Origin: UBA6168 sp041392505
GTDB lineage: Bacteria; Bacteroidota; Bacteroidia; Chitinophagales; Saprospiraceae
Direction: 5' to 3'
DNA length: 64,000 nt
NCBI GenBank assembly: GCA_041392505.1
Contig: JAWKLX010000042.1
Location: 1-64,000, forward strand
Under the pieces are notes generated by a model that was not told the origin of the DNA, ran no database searches, and saw nothing but the letters and a program-made list of their open reading frames with translations. Below, piece after piece: positions 25,141-34,582 of this stretch. Positions within the stretch are counted from its first letter, which is position 1, and every line of letters starts with the position of its first letter. The position numbers and the translations under genes were made by a program.

Positions 25141-26522
25141 ATGAACTTATCTTTTAAAAATAGAATAGCACTGTATTATATGTTGGCGACGGCGACCGTC
25201 ACCGCACTGGTATTTTTCATCATCTATTTTGTGGTACAGACTGCCGTTTACCAAGAGCTGGACCATGATTTGGCCTTCGAGGCGCACAAGCATACCCAAG
25301 AAATTTTCATCAAAGGGGACAGCGTTATTTTTAAAAATAAAAGCGAATGGGCAGAAGAAGAACACCGGGAAGTGCAGGTCAACCCTGTTTTTATCCAGCT
25401 CGTTAATGGATATGGTGCGCTGATGGATAAGTCCCCAAACCTGAAAGAGGAGTTTTTATTATTTCAGGAAAACAAAGGTTTCGATATTCAATTTGACACC
25501 AAACTGAACAACCATGCCATTCGGCAAATCCAAGTGCCTATTGAGAAAAACGGCGTCCACAAAGGATATATCCTGACCGCCATGTCGCTGGAAGGGGCGA
25601 TCATTGTTTTGGACAGTTTGAAGAAAAATTTGCTGATCCTGTTTCCAATGGTGCTGTTGGGCCTGTTTTTTATCACCCGTTTTTTAGCGGGGAAAAGTAT
25701 TGTCCCGGTCAAAACCATCACCGAGACCGCCGACCGGATCACCCGCAACAGCCTCAACGAGCGCATCCCATTGCCGACCAACAAGGACGAATTGTTCACG
25801 TTGACCTCCTCCATCAATGAATTGCTGAGCCGGATGCAAGAGGCGCTCGAAAGGGAAAAACAATTTACCGCCGACGCTTCGCACCAGTTGAGGACGCCTT
25901 TGGCGGTGCTCAAGGGGACGCTGGAGGTGCTGGTGAGAAAGCCAAGAAAAGAAGAGGAGTACCAAGAAAAAATTAAATATAGCATCCAAGAAATCGACCG
26001 GATATCGGAAGTCGTTGACCAGTTGTTGGTGTTGGCAAGGCTGGATAAAAACAACGCTAAAATCTCCAAGACCAAGGTCAACCTACCCATTACAGTCAAT
26101 GATGTGCTGGCCCGTTTTAGGGAGGCCGTTTTGCAAAAAGGGCTTTCCATCAAAGTGGCGCAAGAAGGGGAGAGCACCGTTGTTTCCGACCCTTATTATG
26201 TGGATTTGATTTTGGAAAATATTATTTCCAATGCCGTTAAATATGCCGACCCCAACTCTACCATCGACATTTCTATTTTCCCTAAAAATGATAAATTGGT
26301 TTGCCAGGTCAAAGATTTTGGCGTCGTGGTGAACCCAGCTGAACTGGAGCATATTTTCAACCCCTTTTTCCGCTCCGACGCCTTGGCACACAAAGCCATA
26401 AAAGGCAACGGCCTGGGGCTTTCCATTGTAAAAAAGGCCTGCGAATTATTGAACGTGCATATTGCTGCGGCAAGCGACCGTCCAAAGGCACTGTCTTTTC
26501 CCTTTCTTTTCCTACCCATTAA
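25141..26522 (+). CDS. Sensor histidine kinase, C terminus frameshifted
   Basis: Begins directly after the regulator stop. TM1 is near residues 12-36, a periplasmic sensor of about 125 residues follows, TM2 (NLLILFPMVLLGLFFITRFL) comes next, then HAMP, the phosphoacceptor His in ASHQLRTPLAVLKG, the N box ENIISNAVKYA and the G2 motif NGLGLSIVKKA. The G1 box reads DFGVVV, lacking the second Gly of DxGxG. The open frame runs to 26586, but one extra A at 26484-26486 (AAA to AAAA) restores the usual ending KGTVFSLSFPTH and a stop at 26520-26522. This is probably a homopolymer error. It pairs with the upstream regulator in metal sensing. Confidence 0.88.
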
Positions 26523-26813
26523 GCAACTGATTAGATTTACCGGCGGTGTGTCAAATGCAAGACTGTACTCTCTCTCTTTGCATTGATCCCCGACCCTGGA
26601 ACAGGGGTCAACTGGTATTCTACAAACGGAGGCGGGGCTATGCCCCTGAAAGTCAGGTACTTATTCTGTGGCCAATCAACAGGTTTCAAAACCCCGGCTG
26701 CCTTGCAAAATGCATTTATTCCACTTTTATAAGAAAGCCCTTCTACCTAGTAAGAGCTGTATATCTACTAAATTTTAAAAATTTAGCAAATCCGGACTTA
26801 CCACAACCATTTT

Positions 26814-26871
26814 CTTAAGCCAATCTTAAGAATGCCCTAAGGAAAGCCTTAGGGAGCCCCCGATACATTTG
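26814..26871 (+). promoter_or_regulatory. czcA promoter with four phased CTTAAG-type boxes
   Basis: CTTAAG (26814), CTTAAG (26825), CCTAAG (26836) and CCTTAG (26847) repeat with an 11-base period, one helical turn, followed by the -7 element TACATTTG at 26864-26871. The ATG is 27 bases on. The rest of the 26523-26813 gap shows no gene; it contains TAAATTTTAAAAATTTA, a small A/T palindrome. The boxes probably bind the response regulator encoded upstream. Confidence 0.75.
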
Positions 26872-26897
26872 CCCTTGAAAAAACACATCCAAGGAAA

Positions 26898-29800
26898 ATG
26901 TTAGAAAGAATCATCAATTACAGCATCCATCATAAACTGATCGTCATCTTATTCACGCTAGCGATTGTCGGTTTTGGTCTTTATTCCCTCACCAATATTT
27001 CCATCGGGGCCGTCCCGGACGTCACCAACAACCAGGTACAGGTCATCACGACTTCCCGGAACCTTTCCACGCAGGATGTGGAGCAGTTTATCACCTACCC
27101 GGTGGAGTTGGAAATGGCCAATTTGCCGGGCGTCAAGGAGATACGTTCCGTTTCAAAATTTGGCCTTTCCGTTGTCACGATTGTCTTTGAGGACAATATC
27201 GGCACCTACCTACCCCGGCAATTAATCGCTGAAAAAATAAAAACGGCGGAAGAGAAAATCCCTGCTGGATTCGGCACGCCATTCATGGGGCCGGTCACCA
27301 CTGGGTTGGGTGAAATTTACCAATACATTTTGGATGTGAAGCCGGGATACGAAGACCGTTATTCCATTATGGATTTGCGGACCGTGCAGGATTGGATCGT
27401 AAAAAGGCAGTTGTCGGGCATTCCCGGTGTGGTGGAAGTGAACACATGGGGTGGGGAACTGAAACAGTACGAAGTGGCCGTGAACCCCGACCGCTTGCGG
27501 GCCATGAATGTGTCCGTAGCTGATGTTTATACGGCGCTGGAAAATAATAACAGCGTGGCCGGCGGCGGTTATATCGAGAAGACCAACGAAAGTTATTTTA
27601 TCCGCGGGGAAGGCCTGATTGGCTCGGTGGAAGATGTGCAGAACATCGTCGTGGTCAACCGCAACAATGTCCCGATCTACATCAAAGATATTGCGATGGT
27701 GCAGTTTGGGGCAGCCACCCGGTTTGGGGCGATTACCGCCAATGGGGAAGGGGAAAAAGTACTGGGGCAGGTGATGATGCTCAAAGATGCCAACTCCAAG
27801 GCCGTCATCGAAAGCGTAAAAGAACGGGTCGCACAAATCCAAAAATCTTTGCCGGACGGCGTTTATATCAACCCATTTCTGGACCGGAGCGTGCTGATCG
27901 GTAAGACCACCCACACGGTGGCGGAGAACCTGATCCTGGGCTGTTTGATTGTCATTTTTGTGGTGGTCATCCTTTTGGGAAATATCAGGTCGGGGCTGGT
28001 GGTGGCCTCTGTGATTCCGCTCTGTTTGCTGTTCGCTTTGTCGTTGATGTCCATCTTCGGGGTGGATGCCAACCTGATGAGTTTGGGGGCGATCGACTTC
28101 GGGATTATCATTGACGGGGCTGTCATTATTGTCGAATATATCGCTTACCAAATCACTGCCCAAGGAAGCCAATTAATGGCTATGGACGTGGCGGAGCGGA
28201 AAAACGTAATTGATCAGATCACTTTTAAAAGTACCAGCAAAATGATGCGCTCCGCCGTGTTTGGGCAGGTCATCATCATCATTGTTTTTATCCCGATTTT
28301 ATCGCTGGTCGATGTGGAAGGAAAAATGTTCCGACCGATGGCGCTCACCTTTTGTTTTGCCTTGATCGGTGCAATGATTTTGTGTTTTACTTACGTGCCG
28401 GTGATGGCCGCTTTGTTTCTCAAACCCGCTTCCACCAGCAAAAAAAATATTTCGGTACGCATTATTTTCTTTCTGCAAAAACTATACACCCCTACCATGT
28501 ATTGGGCATTGCGGTTCAAAGGTGCGGTGCTTGGTTTGGCGGTTATACTACTGATTGCCGTTGGGTTTTTATTTACCAAAATGGGCGGCGAATTTGTGCC
28601 CACACTGGACGAAGGGGACTTCGTCATCCAGCCCGTTTTGAAAACCGGTACTTCGCTGAGCAAGACCATTGAGACGACCACCCAGATTGAAAAAATATTA
28701 AAAACCTTCCCCGAAGTGGAACAGGTGGTGACCCGTATCGGTGCTGCCGAGGTGCCTACCGATCCCATGTCGATGGAAGAAAGCGATGTGATTATCACGT
28801 TGAAACCCCACGATGAATGGACGACCTCCGACACCAAAGACGGCTTGGCCGATGCCTTCAAAGCGGCCCTTTCTGAAATCCCCGGACTGGATTATGAATT
28901 CACTCAACCCATCGAAATGCGGTTCAATGAACTGATCACTGGTGTGCGGGCAGATTTGGCCATAAAAATATTTGGGGAGGATTTGGAGGTGTTGAACAAG
29001 CTGGCGCAGCAAGTGAAAAAGGGGATTGAAGGTGTCGATGGAGCTTCCGATATTTCGGTGGAAAAAGTGGCGGGCCTGCCACAAATGTCGGTCAAATACA
29101 ACCGGGCAAAAATTGCCAAATACGGGCTCAATATCAGCGACGTCAACAAAATGCTCACCATGAGTTTTGCCGGGTTGCCTGCGGGGAGTGTGTTTGAAGG
29201 GGAAAAACAATTTGACCTCGTCGTCCGGTACGACAATGCGTTTAGAAAAGACATTGACAACATCCGGTACAGCTCGGTTTCCTTGCCCAATGGCAACCAA
29301 ATCCCGCTGAATGAACTGGCCGAAATTACCTACACCAAAGGCCCCGCAAAAATATCCCGCGATGACACCAAGCGCCGGATCGTGGTGGGCGTGAACGTCC
29401 GGAACAGGGATTTGGAATCGGTGGTGAAAGATGTGCAGTCAATCATTGATAAAGAAATCAAACTTCCCGTTGGCTATTCCATTACCTATGGCGGCCAATT
29501 TGAAAACCTGCGCAATGCCCGGGCCAGACTGATGGTCGCTGTTCCGATAGCCCTGGTGCTCATTTTCATCATGCTCTATTTTGCGTTTCAGTCGGCCAAA
29601 GAAGCGCTGATGGTCTACAGTGCGATTCCGTTGTCGGCAGTGGGCGGGGTACTGCTTTTGTACCTCCGGGACATGCCTTTTAGTATTTCCGCCGGGGTCG
29701 GTTTCATCGCCCTTTTTGGCATCGCCGTTTTAAATGGGCTGGTCTTGATCGAACATTTTAAAGAATTAAAAGCGCACGGGATGGATAATATTTACAAACG

Positions 29801-31232
29801 GATTTTGGTGGGCACCCAGCAGCGGTTGCGGCCGGTATTGTTGACGGCAGCAGCGGCGGCCTTGGGCTTTTTACCGATGGCCATTTCGACTTCCGCCGGG
29901 GCGGAAGTGCAGCGCCCATTGGCGACCGTGGTGGTCGGTGGGTTGATTTCTGCGACTTTGCTGACCCTCATCGTGCTGCCTGTTTTATATGCCCTTTTTG
30001 ACCGAAAGAAAACCGTCAAAAAGCAGCGGAAAAGCCGCAAGAAATACTTGATGCTTTTGCTTCCTTTTTTGTTTTTTATAAATCAGGGAAATACTCAAAC
30101 CACGACTCTGACCTTGGACGAAGCTATCGAAATGGCACTGCAAAACAACGCAGGTTTGAAAGCAACTGCTTTAGAAATCGAGCGGAGCCAACAGCTGGTT
30201 AATGCGGCTTATAAAATTGATAAGACCAATTTTTATTACGGGTATGACCAAAATAATATTGCCGAAAATGGCCAGCCGTTGAATGTGCTGGGGGTGCAGC
30301 AATCGATGCAATGGCCGGGATTTTATAAAGCGCAAAAACAGCTCAGCGAGAGCAAAGTGAACTTGCAAACGCAACGCCTGAAAATGGATGAACGCCTTTT
30401 GAAAAAAGAAGTATCCAAGGCGTACTACACGATTTTATATTGGGAAAATTTAAAGCAGAATTTCCAATACCTGGATAGCCTGTACCAACAATTTGCCACG
30501 GCATCCACGCGCAGATATGAAATGGGGGAAACGAATTATTTGGAAAAATTAACGGCCGTGACCAAGACAAAAGAGATAGCGCTGCAACTTGGGCAATGCG
30601 ACGACAACATTATTTCCGGCTACCGGGCATTGGCAAAATGGCTGCAAACAGGCCAAGATTTTAAAATCGCTGTGCTGGATTTTTCACCGCTCCCCACAGC
30701 TGGATTGGACACTGAGAATCACCCTGCCCTGCAATATTTCCGGGCGGCGGCGGATGTCTCCACTCGTGCGGTTGAGGTGGAAAAAAAGCAGTTGTTGCCC
30801 GACCTGCATGCGGAGTATTTTTTAGGTAGTAATGCTGCCAACAATGCAAAATTATACAACGGTTTTCAATTTGGTGTGGGCGTCCCATTATGGGGAAAGG
30901 CACAAAAGTCAAATATCAAAGCAGCGGAAATTGAGGGACGGGTCATAGAGCAGCAGGCGGCCAATTACCAAATCTCCTTGTTGGCCAATTACCAACAGTT
31001 GCAGGCACAGCTTGGCCAATTCGAAAAGGCTTTGGCATTTTACCAAGAGGATGGCCGGGTGTTGTCGCAGGAAATTGTCAACACATCTTCGCAGTCATTT
31101 AAAAATGGGGAAATTGATTTTTTGCAATATATCCAATCGCTGGAAAATGCCAAGGATATTGAAAGGGCCTATTTAGATAATCTTTTTCAGTACAACACAA
31201 CGGTGTTGGAAATGAATTATTTAATGAATTAA
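26898..31232 (+). CDS. czcA: CzcA/CusA heavy-metal RND pump fused to a TolC domain
   Basis: 1444 residues. Residues 1-1040 are an HME-type RND permease: TM1 near 15-30, LGAIDFGIIIDGAVIIVEYI in TM4 (the DFGxxxDGA proton/metal motif of CzcA), a second helical block from about 870 to 1030. After a Lys-rich joint (KKTVKKQRKSRKKY) and a hydrophobic stretch (LMLLLPFLFFINQG), residues from about 1065 on are a TolC-like protein with outer-membrane-efflux helices. Such fusions occur in Bacteroidota and would put pump and channel on one chain. It should export Cu+/Ag+ or Co/Zn/Cd with the CzcB adaptor encoded next. Confidence 0.92.
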   Translation: MLERIINYSIHHKLIVILFTLAIVGFGLYSLTNISIGAVPDVTNNQVQVITTSRNLSTQDVEQFITYPVELEMANLPGVKEIRSVSKFGLSVVTIVFEDNIGTYLPRQLIAEKIKTAEEKIPAGFGTPFMGPVTTGLGEIYQYILDVKPGYEDRYSIMDLRTVQDWIVKRQLSGIPGVVEVNTWGGELKQYEVAVNPDRLRAMNVSVADVYTALENNNSVAGGGYIEKTNESYFIRGEGLIGSVEDVQNIVVVNRNNVPIYIKDIAMVQFGAATRFGAITANGEGEKVLGQVMMLKDANSKAVIESVKERVAQIQKSLPDGVYINPFLDRSVLIGKTTHTVAENLILGCLIVIFVVVILLGNIRSGLVVASVIPLCLLFALSLMSIFGVDANLMSLGAIDFGIIIDGAVIIVEYIAYQITAQGSQLMAMDVAERKNVIDQITFKSTSKMMRSAVFGQVIIIIVFIPILSLVDVEGKMFRPMALTFCFALIGAMILCFTYVPVMAALFLKPASTSKKNISVRIIFFLQKLYTPTMYWALRFKGAVLGLAVILLIAVGFLFTKMGGEFVPTLDEGDFVIQPVLKTGTSLSKTIETTTQIEKILKTFPEVEQVVTRIGAAEVPTDPMSMEESDVIITLKPHDEWTTSDTKDGLADAFKAALSEIPGLDYEFTQPIEMRFNELITGVRADLAIKIFGEDLEVLNKLAQQVKKGIEGVDGASDISVEKVAGLPQMSVKYNRAKIAKYGLNISDVNKMLTMSFAGLPAGSVFEGEKQFDLVVRYDNAFRKDIDNIRYSSVSLPNGNQIPLNELAEITYTKGPAKISRDDTKRRIVVGVNVRNRDLESVVKDVQSIIDKEIKLPVGYSITYGGQFENLRNARARLMVAVPIALVLIFIMLYFAFQSAKEALMVYSAIPLSAVGGVLLLYLRDMPFSISAGVGFIALFGIAVLNGLVLIEHFKELKAHGMDNIYKRILVGTQQRLRPVLLTAAAAALGFLPMAISTSAGAEVQRPLATVVVGGLISATLLTLIVLPVLYALFDRKKTVKKQRKSRKKYLMLLLPFLFFINQGNTQTTTLTLDEAIEMALQNNAGLKATALEIERSQQLVNAAYKIDKTNFYYGYDQNNIAENGQPLNVLGVQQSMQWPGFYKAQKQLSESKVNLQTQRLKMDERLLKKEVSKAYYTILYWENLKQNFQYLDSLYQQFATASTRRYEMGETNYLEKLTAVTKTKEIALQLGQCDDNIISGYRALAKWLQTGQDFKIAVLDFSPLPTAGLDTENHPALQYFRAAADVSTRAVEVEKKQLLPDLHAEYFLGSNAANNAKLYNGFQFGVGVPLWGKAQKSNIKAAEIEGRVIEQQAANYQISLLANYQQLQAQLGQFEKALAFYQEDGRVLSQEIVNTSSQSFKNGEIDFLQYIQSLENAKDIERAYLDNLFQYNTTVLEMNYLMN

Positions 31233-31339
31233 AATCACTGTTTTTTGGTGGCAATAAAACTTATTAATTCCATAAATAAAACAGTGATTAATATTTTCAA
31301 TAGAAAAAAAATTAATTATTTTTTTAATAAAAAAATAAA

Positions 31340-32509
31340 ATGGAAAAAATGGAAAATAAAATAAAAACCTTTTTTGCGATATGCTGTGGAATGGCCTTTT
31401 TTATGGGCTGCTCCAACGATGCTTCCACGCCCGTTGAAATCGGAGACAACCAAATAACGGAAGAAATATCCGATGGAATAACCGTCAGCCAAAGTCAGTT
31501 TGAATTGGCCAAAATGCAGATGGGGCAATTAATGGATTATGATTTTCCAACCGTGGTAAAAGCGACCGGAACCATTGATGTGCCGATAAAAAACCACGCA
31601 AGCGTGAGCGCTTACGCTGGTGGTTATGTAAAAAGTATTGACTTGGTGCCGGGCCAAAAAGTGGGAAAAGGGCAGGTTTTGTTCACTTTGGAAAACCCAG
31701 AATTCGTGCAAATGCAGCAGGATTACCTCGAAGCAAAAGAACAACTGGCTTATTTGCAATCGGATTATGAGCGCCAAAAAACGTTGGCCAACGAAAACAT
31801 TGCCTCCCAGAAAAATTTCCTCAAAGCGGAATCCGACTACCGGGTGACCTTGGCGAAAATGGAAGGCATGAAAAAAAGGCTGTCGCTTATTAATATTCAA
31901 ACCGATAATTTAAGTGCCGAAAAATTAGTTTCCACAATAGCCATAGCTGCGCCCGTCAGCGGGTATGTTACGGAGGTAAATGCCATGCGGGGCATGTATT
32001 TAAATCCAACGGATGTAGCGGTAAAAATTTTGGATACCGATCATATTCACCTTGAATTAAATGTTTTTGAAAAAGACATTTTAAAAATAAAAAAAGGGCA
32101 AAATATTTATTTTAAAATACCCGATGCAAGTCCGGAAATATTTGAAGCGGAAGTCCATTTAGTCAGCAAAACCGTGGATGAAGAAAATCGGGTCGTCCGC
32201 GTTCACGGGCATTTAAAAAATGAAAAAGATTTAGAATTTTTAGTGCCAGGAATGTACGTGGCAGCAGAAATAATTACCACCGAAAATAAAACCAAGGGCT
32301 TGCCCGAATCAGCCATCGTATCGGAAGACGGGCAGGATTTTGTTTTGGTCAGCAAAGGGAGATCCGGTAATACCAATGAATTTAAAAAGATGGCAGTGGT
32401 CGTTGGGCAACGAAAAGATGGCCTCGTGCAAATTGTCAACAGCCATGAATTTTCAGCCAACGAAAATATATTAATTGAAGGGGCTTTTAATTTAATTGGG
32501 ATTGAATAA
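31340..32509 (+). CDS. czcB: Heavy-metal efflux adaptor (CzcB/CusB-like lipoprotein)
   Basis: 389 residues. The N terminus ends in a lipobox, FFMGCSND, so it is anchored by a lipid. Lipoyl half-motifs SVSAYAGGYVKSIDLVPGQK and ISTIAIAAPVSGYVTEVNA-type sequence flank a helical hairpin (about 130-185); a beta-barrel and membrane-proximal domain follow to FNLIGIE. It links the CzcA-TolC fusion across the periplasm. The 107-base gap to czcA is very A/T-rich and no separate promoter is evident, so the two are probably one transcript. No His/Met-rich metal tail is seen, so the metal is undecided. Confidence 0.9.
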   Translation: MEKMENKIKTFFAICCGMAFFMGCSNDASTPVEIGDNQITEEISDGITVSQSQFELAKMQMGQLMDYDFPTVVKATGTIDVPIKNHASVSAYAGGYVKSIDLVPGQKVGKGQVLFTLENPEFVQMQQDYLEAKEQLAYLQSDYERQKTLANENIASQKNFLKAESDYRVTLAKMEGMKKRLSLINIQTDNLSAEKLVSTIAIAAPVSGYVTEVNAMRGMYLNPTDVAVKILDTDHIHLELNVFEKDILKIKKGQNIYFKIPDASPEIFEAEVHLVSKTVDEENRVVRVHGHLKNEKDLEFLVPGMYVAAEIITTENKTKGLPESAIVSEDGQDFVLVSKGRSGNTNEFKKMAVVVGQRKDGLVQIVNSHEFSANENILIEGAFNLIGIE

Positions 32510-32568
32510 AAAAAAGAAAAGAAATTTTGATTGGAGCTGCATTAAAAAAAATGGTTCCTTCCATTGAT

Positions 32569-33105
32569 ATGTCAAAAACTGATTTCCAGATTGAACCCAT
32601 TCTCCGTGGGTGTTGCCAAGGGGATAGGGGCAGTCAAAAAAAATTGTACGAGCATTTTTATTCATACAGCCTGAGTGTTTGCCTGCGGTATTCGCAGAGT
32701 GTGGAGGAAGCCAAAGAAGTGATGAACGATGCGTGGTTAAAGGTTTTTACCAAAATAGATCAGTACGACGAAACGCAACTTTTTAAAGGGTGGCTGCGAC
32801 GGATTTGCATTAACTCTGCCATTGACCATTTTAGGAAATTCAACAAGGTTCAGTTGAACGGAATGCCCGATGAGCCAGGTCTAACCGTTGCGCCAGAGGC
32901 TTTGGATTTACTGGTTTATGAAGACGTTATCAACGCTGTTCAATTGCTGCCCCCGGCTTATAGGATGGTATTCAGCTTGTACGCTATTGACGGCTACAAG
33001 CACCACGAGATAGCCGAAAAACTGGGGATTGAAGTTGGGACGTCCAAATCGAATTTGGCGAAGGCCAGAAAAAAATTAGCGTACTTTTTAAGTCATATCC
33101 ATTAA
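32569..33105 (+). CDS. ECF-type RNA polymerase sigma factor
   Basis: 178 residues from ATG 32569 (MSKTDFQIEPILRGCCQGDR); the frame opens with TTG at 32527, which is less likely. Region 2 is SYSLSVCLRYSQSVEEAKEV with DAWLKVF, and region 4 is LPPAYRMVFSLYAIDGYKHH followed by EIAEKLGIEVGTSKSNLAKA. This matches the Bacteroidota sigma-70 subfamily often paired with membrane anti-sigma or barrel proteins. It is close to the second sigma factor at 34914-35489. The gene begins 59 bases after czcB and may be in the metal operon; no anti-sigma gene is adjacent, the next gene being a haem-binding protein. Confidence 0.9.
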   Translation: MSKTDFQIEPILRGCCQGDRGSQKKLYEHFYSYSLSVCLRYSQSVEEAKEVMNDAWLKVFTKIDQYDETQLFKGWLRRICINSAIDHFRKFNKVQLNGMPDEPGLTVAPEALDLLVYEDVINAVQLLPPAYRMVFSLYAIDGYKHHEIAEKLGIEVGTSKSNLAKARKKLAYFLSHIH

Positions 33106-33138
33106 CTATAAAGTCATTAGACTTTATTCGAAATTATG

Positions 33139-33213
33139 AAATTGGAAATTGGAAATTACTGACCGATTGATTTGCCATGCTTCCTGAATAGCCAATTTCT
33201 CAATTTCCAATTT
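33139..33213. repeat. GGAAATT microrepeat hairpin
   Basis: AAATTGGAAATTGGAAATTA at 33139-33158 pairs with CCAATTTCTCAATTTCC and AATTTTA at 33192-33213. It fills most of the gap between the sigma factor and the haem-binding protein gene. Confidence 0.7.
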
Positions 33214-33233
33214 TATAATAAAATCATTGAGCC

Positions 33234-33726
33234 ATGAAAAATTGGAAAAAAATTGCCCTTGGTTTCGTCCTCGTATTGTTACTCGCCCAACTTAGGCCGA
33301 TCGATCGCAGCACCCCTACCGTTGCGCCTGCCGATGACCTGATCGTAGCGATGCAGCCTCCGCCACCAATCGCTGATATACTGAAAAATGCCTGTTATGA
33401 TTGCCATTCTTACGAATCGAAATACCCTTGGTATTCCAAAGTGGCCCCGGTATCGTGGTGGATACAAAACCATATCAACGAGGGCAGGGAGCACCTTAAT
33501 TTCTCCACTTGTAACCAACATGGATAAAGGGGAGGCATTGGAAGAATGTGCGGAAGAGGTATCGGAAGGGGAAATGCCGCTCCGTTCCTACACCTGGGGG
33601 CACCCAGAAGCCCGCTTGACAAAAACAGAAAGACAACAACTGGCGAACTGGTTTCAGCAAAATGGGGGAGGGGGCGAAACAGGTCACGGCAACCACAAGT
33701 CTGGAGGGAAAGACGATGATGATTGA
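33234..33726 (+). pseudogene. Haem-binding domain protein with one frameshift
   Basis: Starts MKNWKKIALGFVLVLLLAQL, a signal anchor. The c-type haem motif is ACYDCHS, followed by YPWYSKVAPVSWWIQNHINE, a sequence typical of the small haem_bd family. The first frame stops at 33524 (FSTCNQHG). One base less near CAACATGGAT (about 33510-33520) joins it to MDKGEALEECAEEVSEGEMP and on to LTKTERQQLANWFQ and a Gly/His/Asp tail, stop at 33724-33726. Rejoined length is about 163 residues. It is a periplasmic electron-transfer or haem protein of unknown role. The frameshift may be technical. Confidence 0.75.
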
Positions 33727-33769
33727 AATTGGGATGTCTTTATTAAGGTGTATAGGTATTTAGGTATTC

Positions 33770-33822
33770 CGGTATTATGGTATTTAGAAAAAAGAGCATC
33801 ATTCCTAAATACCGTAATACCG
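33770..33822. repeat. GGTATTTA microrepeat hairpin
   Basis: CGGTATTATGGTATTTAG (33770-33787) pairs with CTAAATACCGTAATACCG (33805-33822), 17 of 18 positions, loop 17 bases. Further GGTATTTA words precede it from 33749. It lies between convergent genes and could end both transcripts. Confidence 0.75.
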
Positions 33823-33847
33823 TTATTCCATTACTCCTTTCACCGCT

Positions 33848-34582
33848 TCAACCATTTATTGACTCTCCTACCAACCATTTTTTAAACAATGGGCTACGGT
33901 CGGTACTAACGATAACATCCAGATTGATGGCCGGGGACAGGATGATATTTATCCTACCTTTTGAGCACCTCCGCATTTCTTTGATGGCCCGGCTGTTTAG
34001 GATGAACTGCCGGTTGATTCGGAAAAATTGCCTTGGATCGGCGTGGCATTCCAGTTGGGAAAGAGAATGGTCGATCGGATATTTTTTGCCTTGGTGGGTG
34101 ACAAGGAACGTGACTTTCGACTCGGTGAAAAAATAAGCGACATCCCTAAAATCAAGATCATCTGCTTGGTTTCCGAAACTAAATTTTGACGGTTGGCAAT
34201 GCTTCTGCGCTCTATGATGTCTCGTCCTGCCATTTGTTTTGGCCTTGCCAATGGCCCGTTCAAGCTCATTTTTCTTTAGTGGTTTTAACAAATAGTCGAT
34301 CGCATTCACTTTAAATGCCTCCAGGGCATGTTCACAAAATTCACTGACGAAAATGACATGCGAGGTGACATCGACTTGTTTGAAGATTTCAAAACTTACG
34401 CCATCTGCCAAATATATATCCTGAAATATCACGTCTGGCGGTGGGTTGTTGCCCAACCATTCGACAGCTGCCGCAACGCTTTGCACGCCGTTGACAACCT
34501 CTATGTTTTCGTCAATTTCTTTGATGAGTGTGGTCAGCCTTTTTACGGCAGCAGGCTCGTCATCGATGATCAAAGTTTTCAT
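33848..34582 (-). CDS. LytTR-family response regulator
   Basis: 244 residues. Receiver domain: MKTLIIDDEPAAVKRLTTLI, phosphoacceptor Asp in PPDVIFQDIYLADGVSFEIF, SEFCEHALEAFKVNAIDYLL and the Lys in LLKPLKKNELERA. The C-terminal LytTR DNA-binding domain covers about 150-240 (DVAYFFTESKVTFLVTHQGK, then FFRINRQFILNSRAI). The linker (about residues 125-155) reads unlike relatives and alternative frames there look equally plausible, so two compensating indels are possible. No histidine kinase gene is adjacent. It stands alone on the minus strand between a haem protein and a sigma factor. Confidence 0.85.
   Translation of the reverse strand: MKTLIIDDEPAAVKRLTTLIKEIDENIEVVNGVQSVAAAVEWLGNNPPPDVIFQDIYLADGVSFEIFKQVDVTSHVIFVSEFCEHALEAFKVNAIDYLLKPLKKNELERAIGKAKTNGRTRHHRAQKHCQPSKFSFGNQADDLDFRDVAYFFTESKVTFLVTHQGKKYPIDHSLSQLECHADPRQFFRINRQFILNSRAIKEMRRCSKGRINIILSPAINLDVIVSTDRSPLFKKWLVGESING

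Noticed and set aside
26814..26852. Four CTTAAG-like repeats as a CRISPR or microsatellite
   Set aside because: Six-base units at helical period upstream of a -7 box fit regulator binding sites far better.
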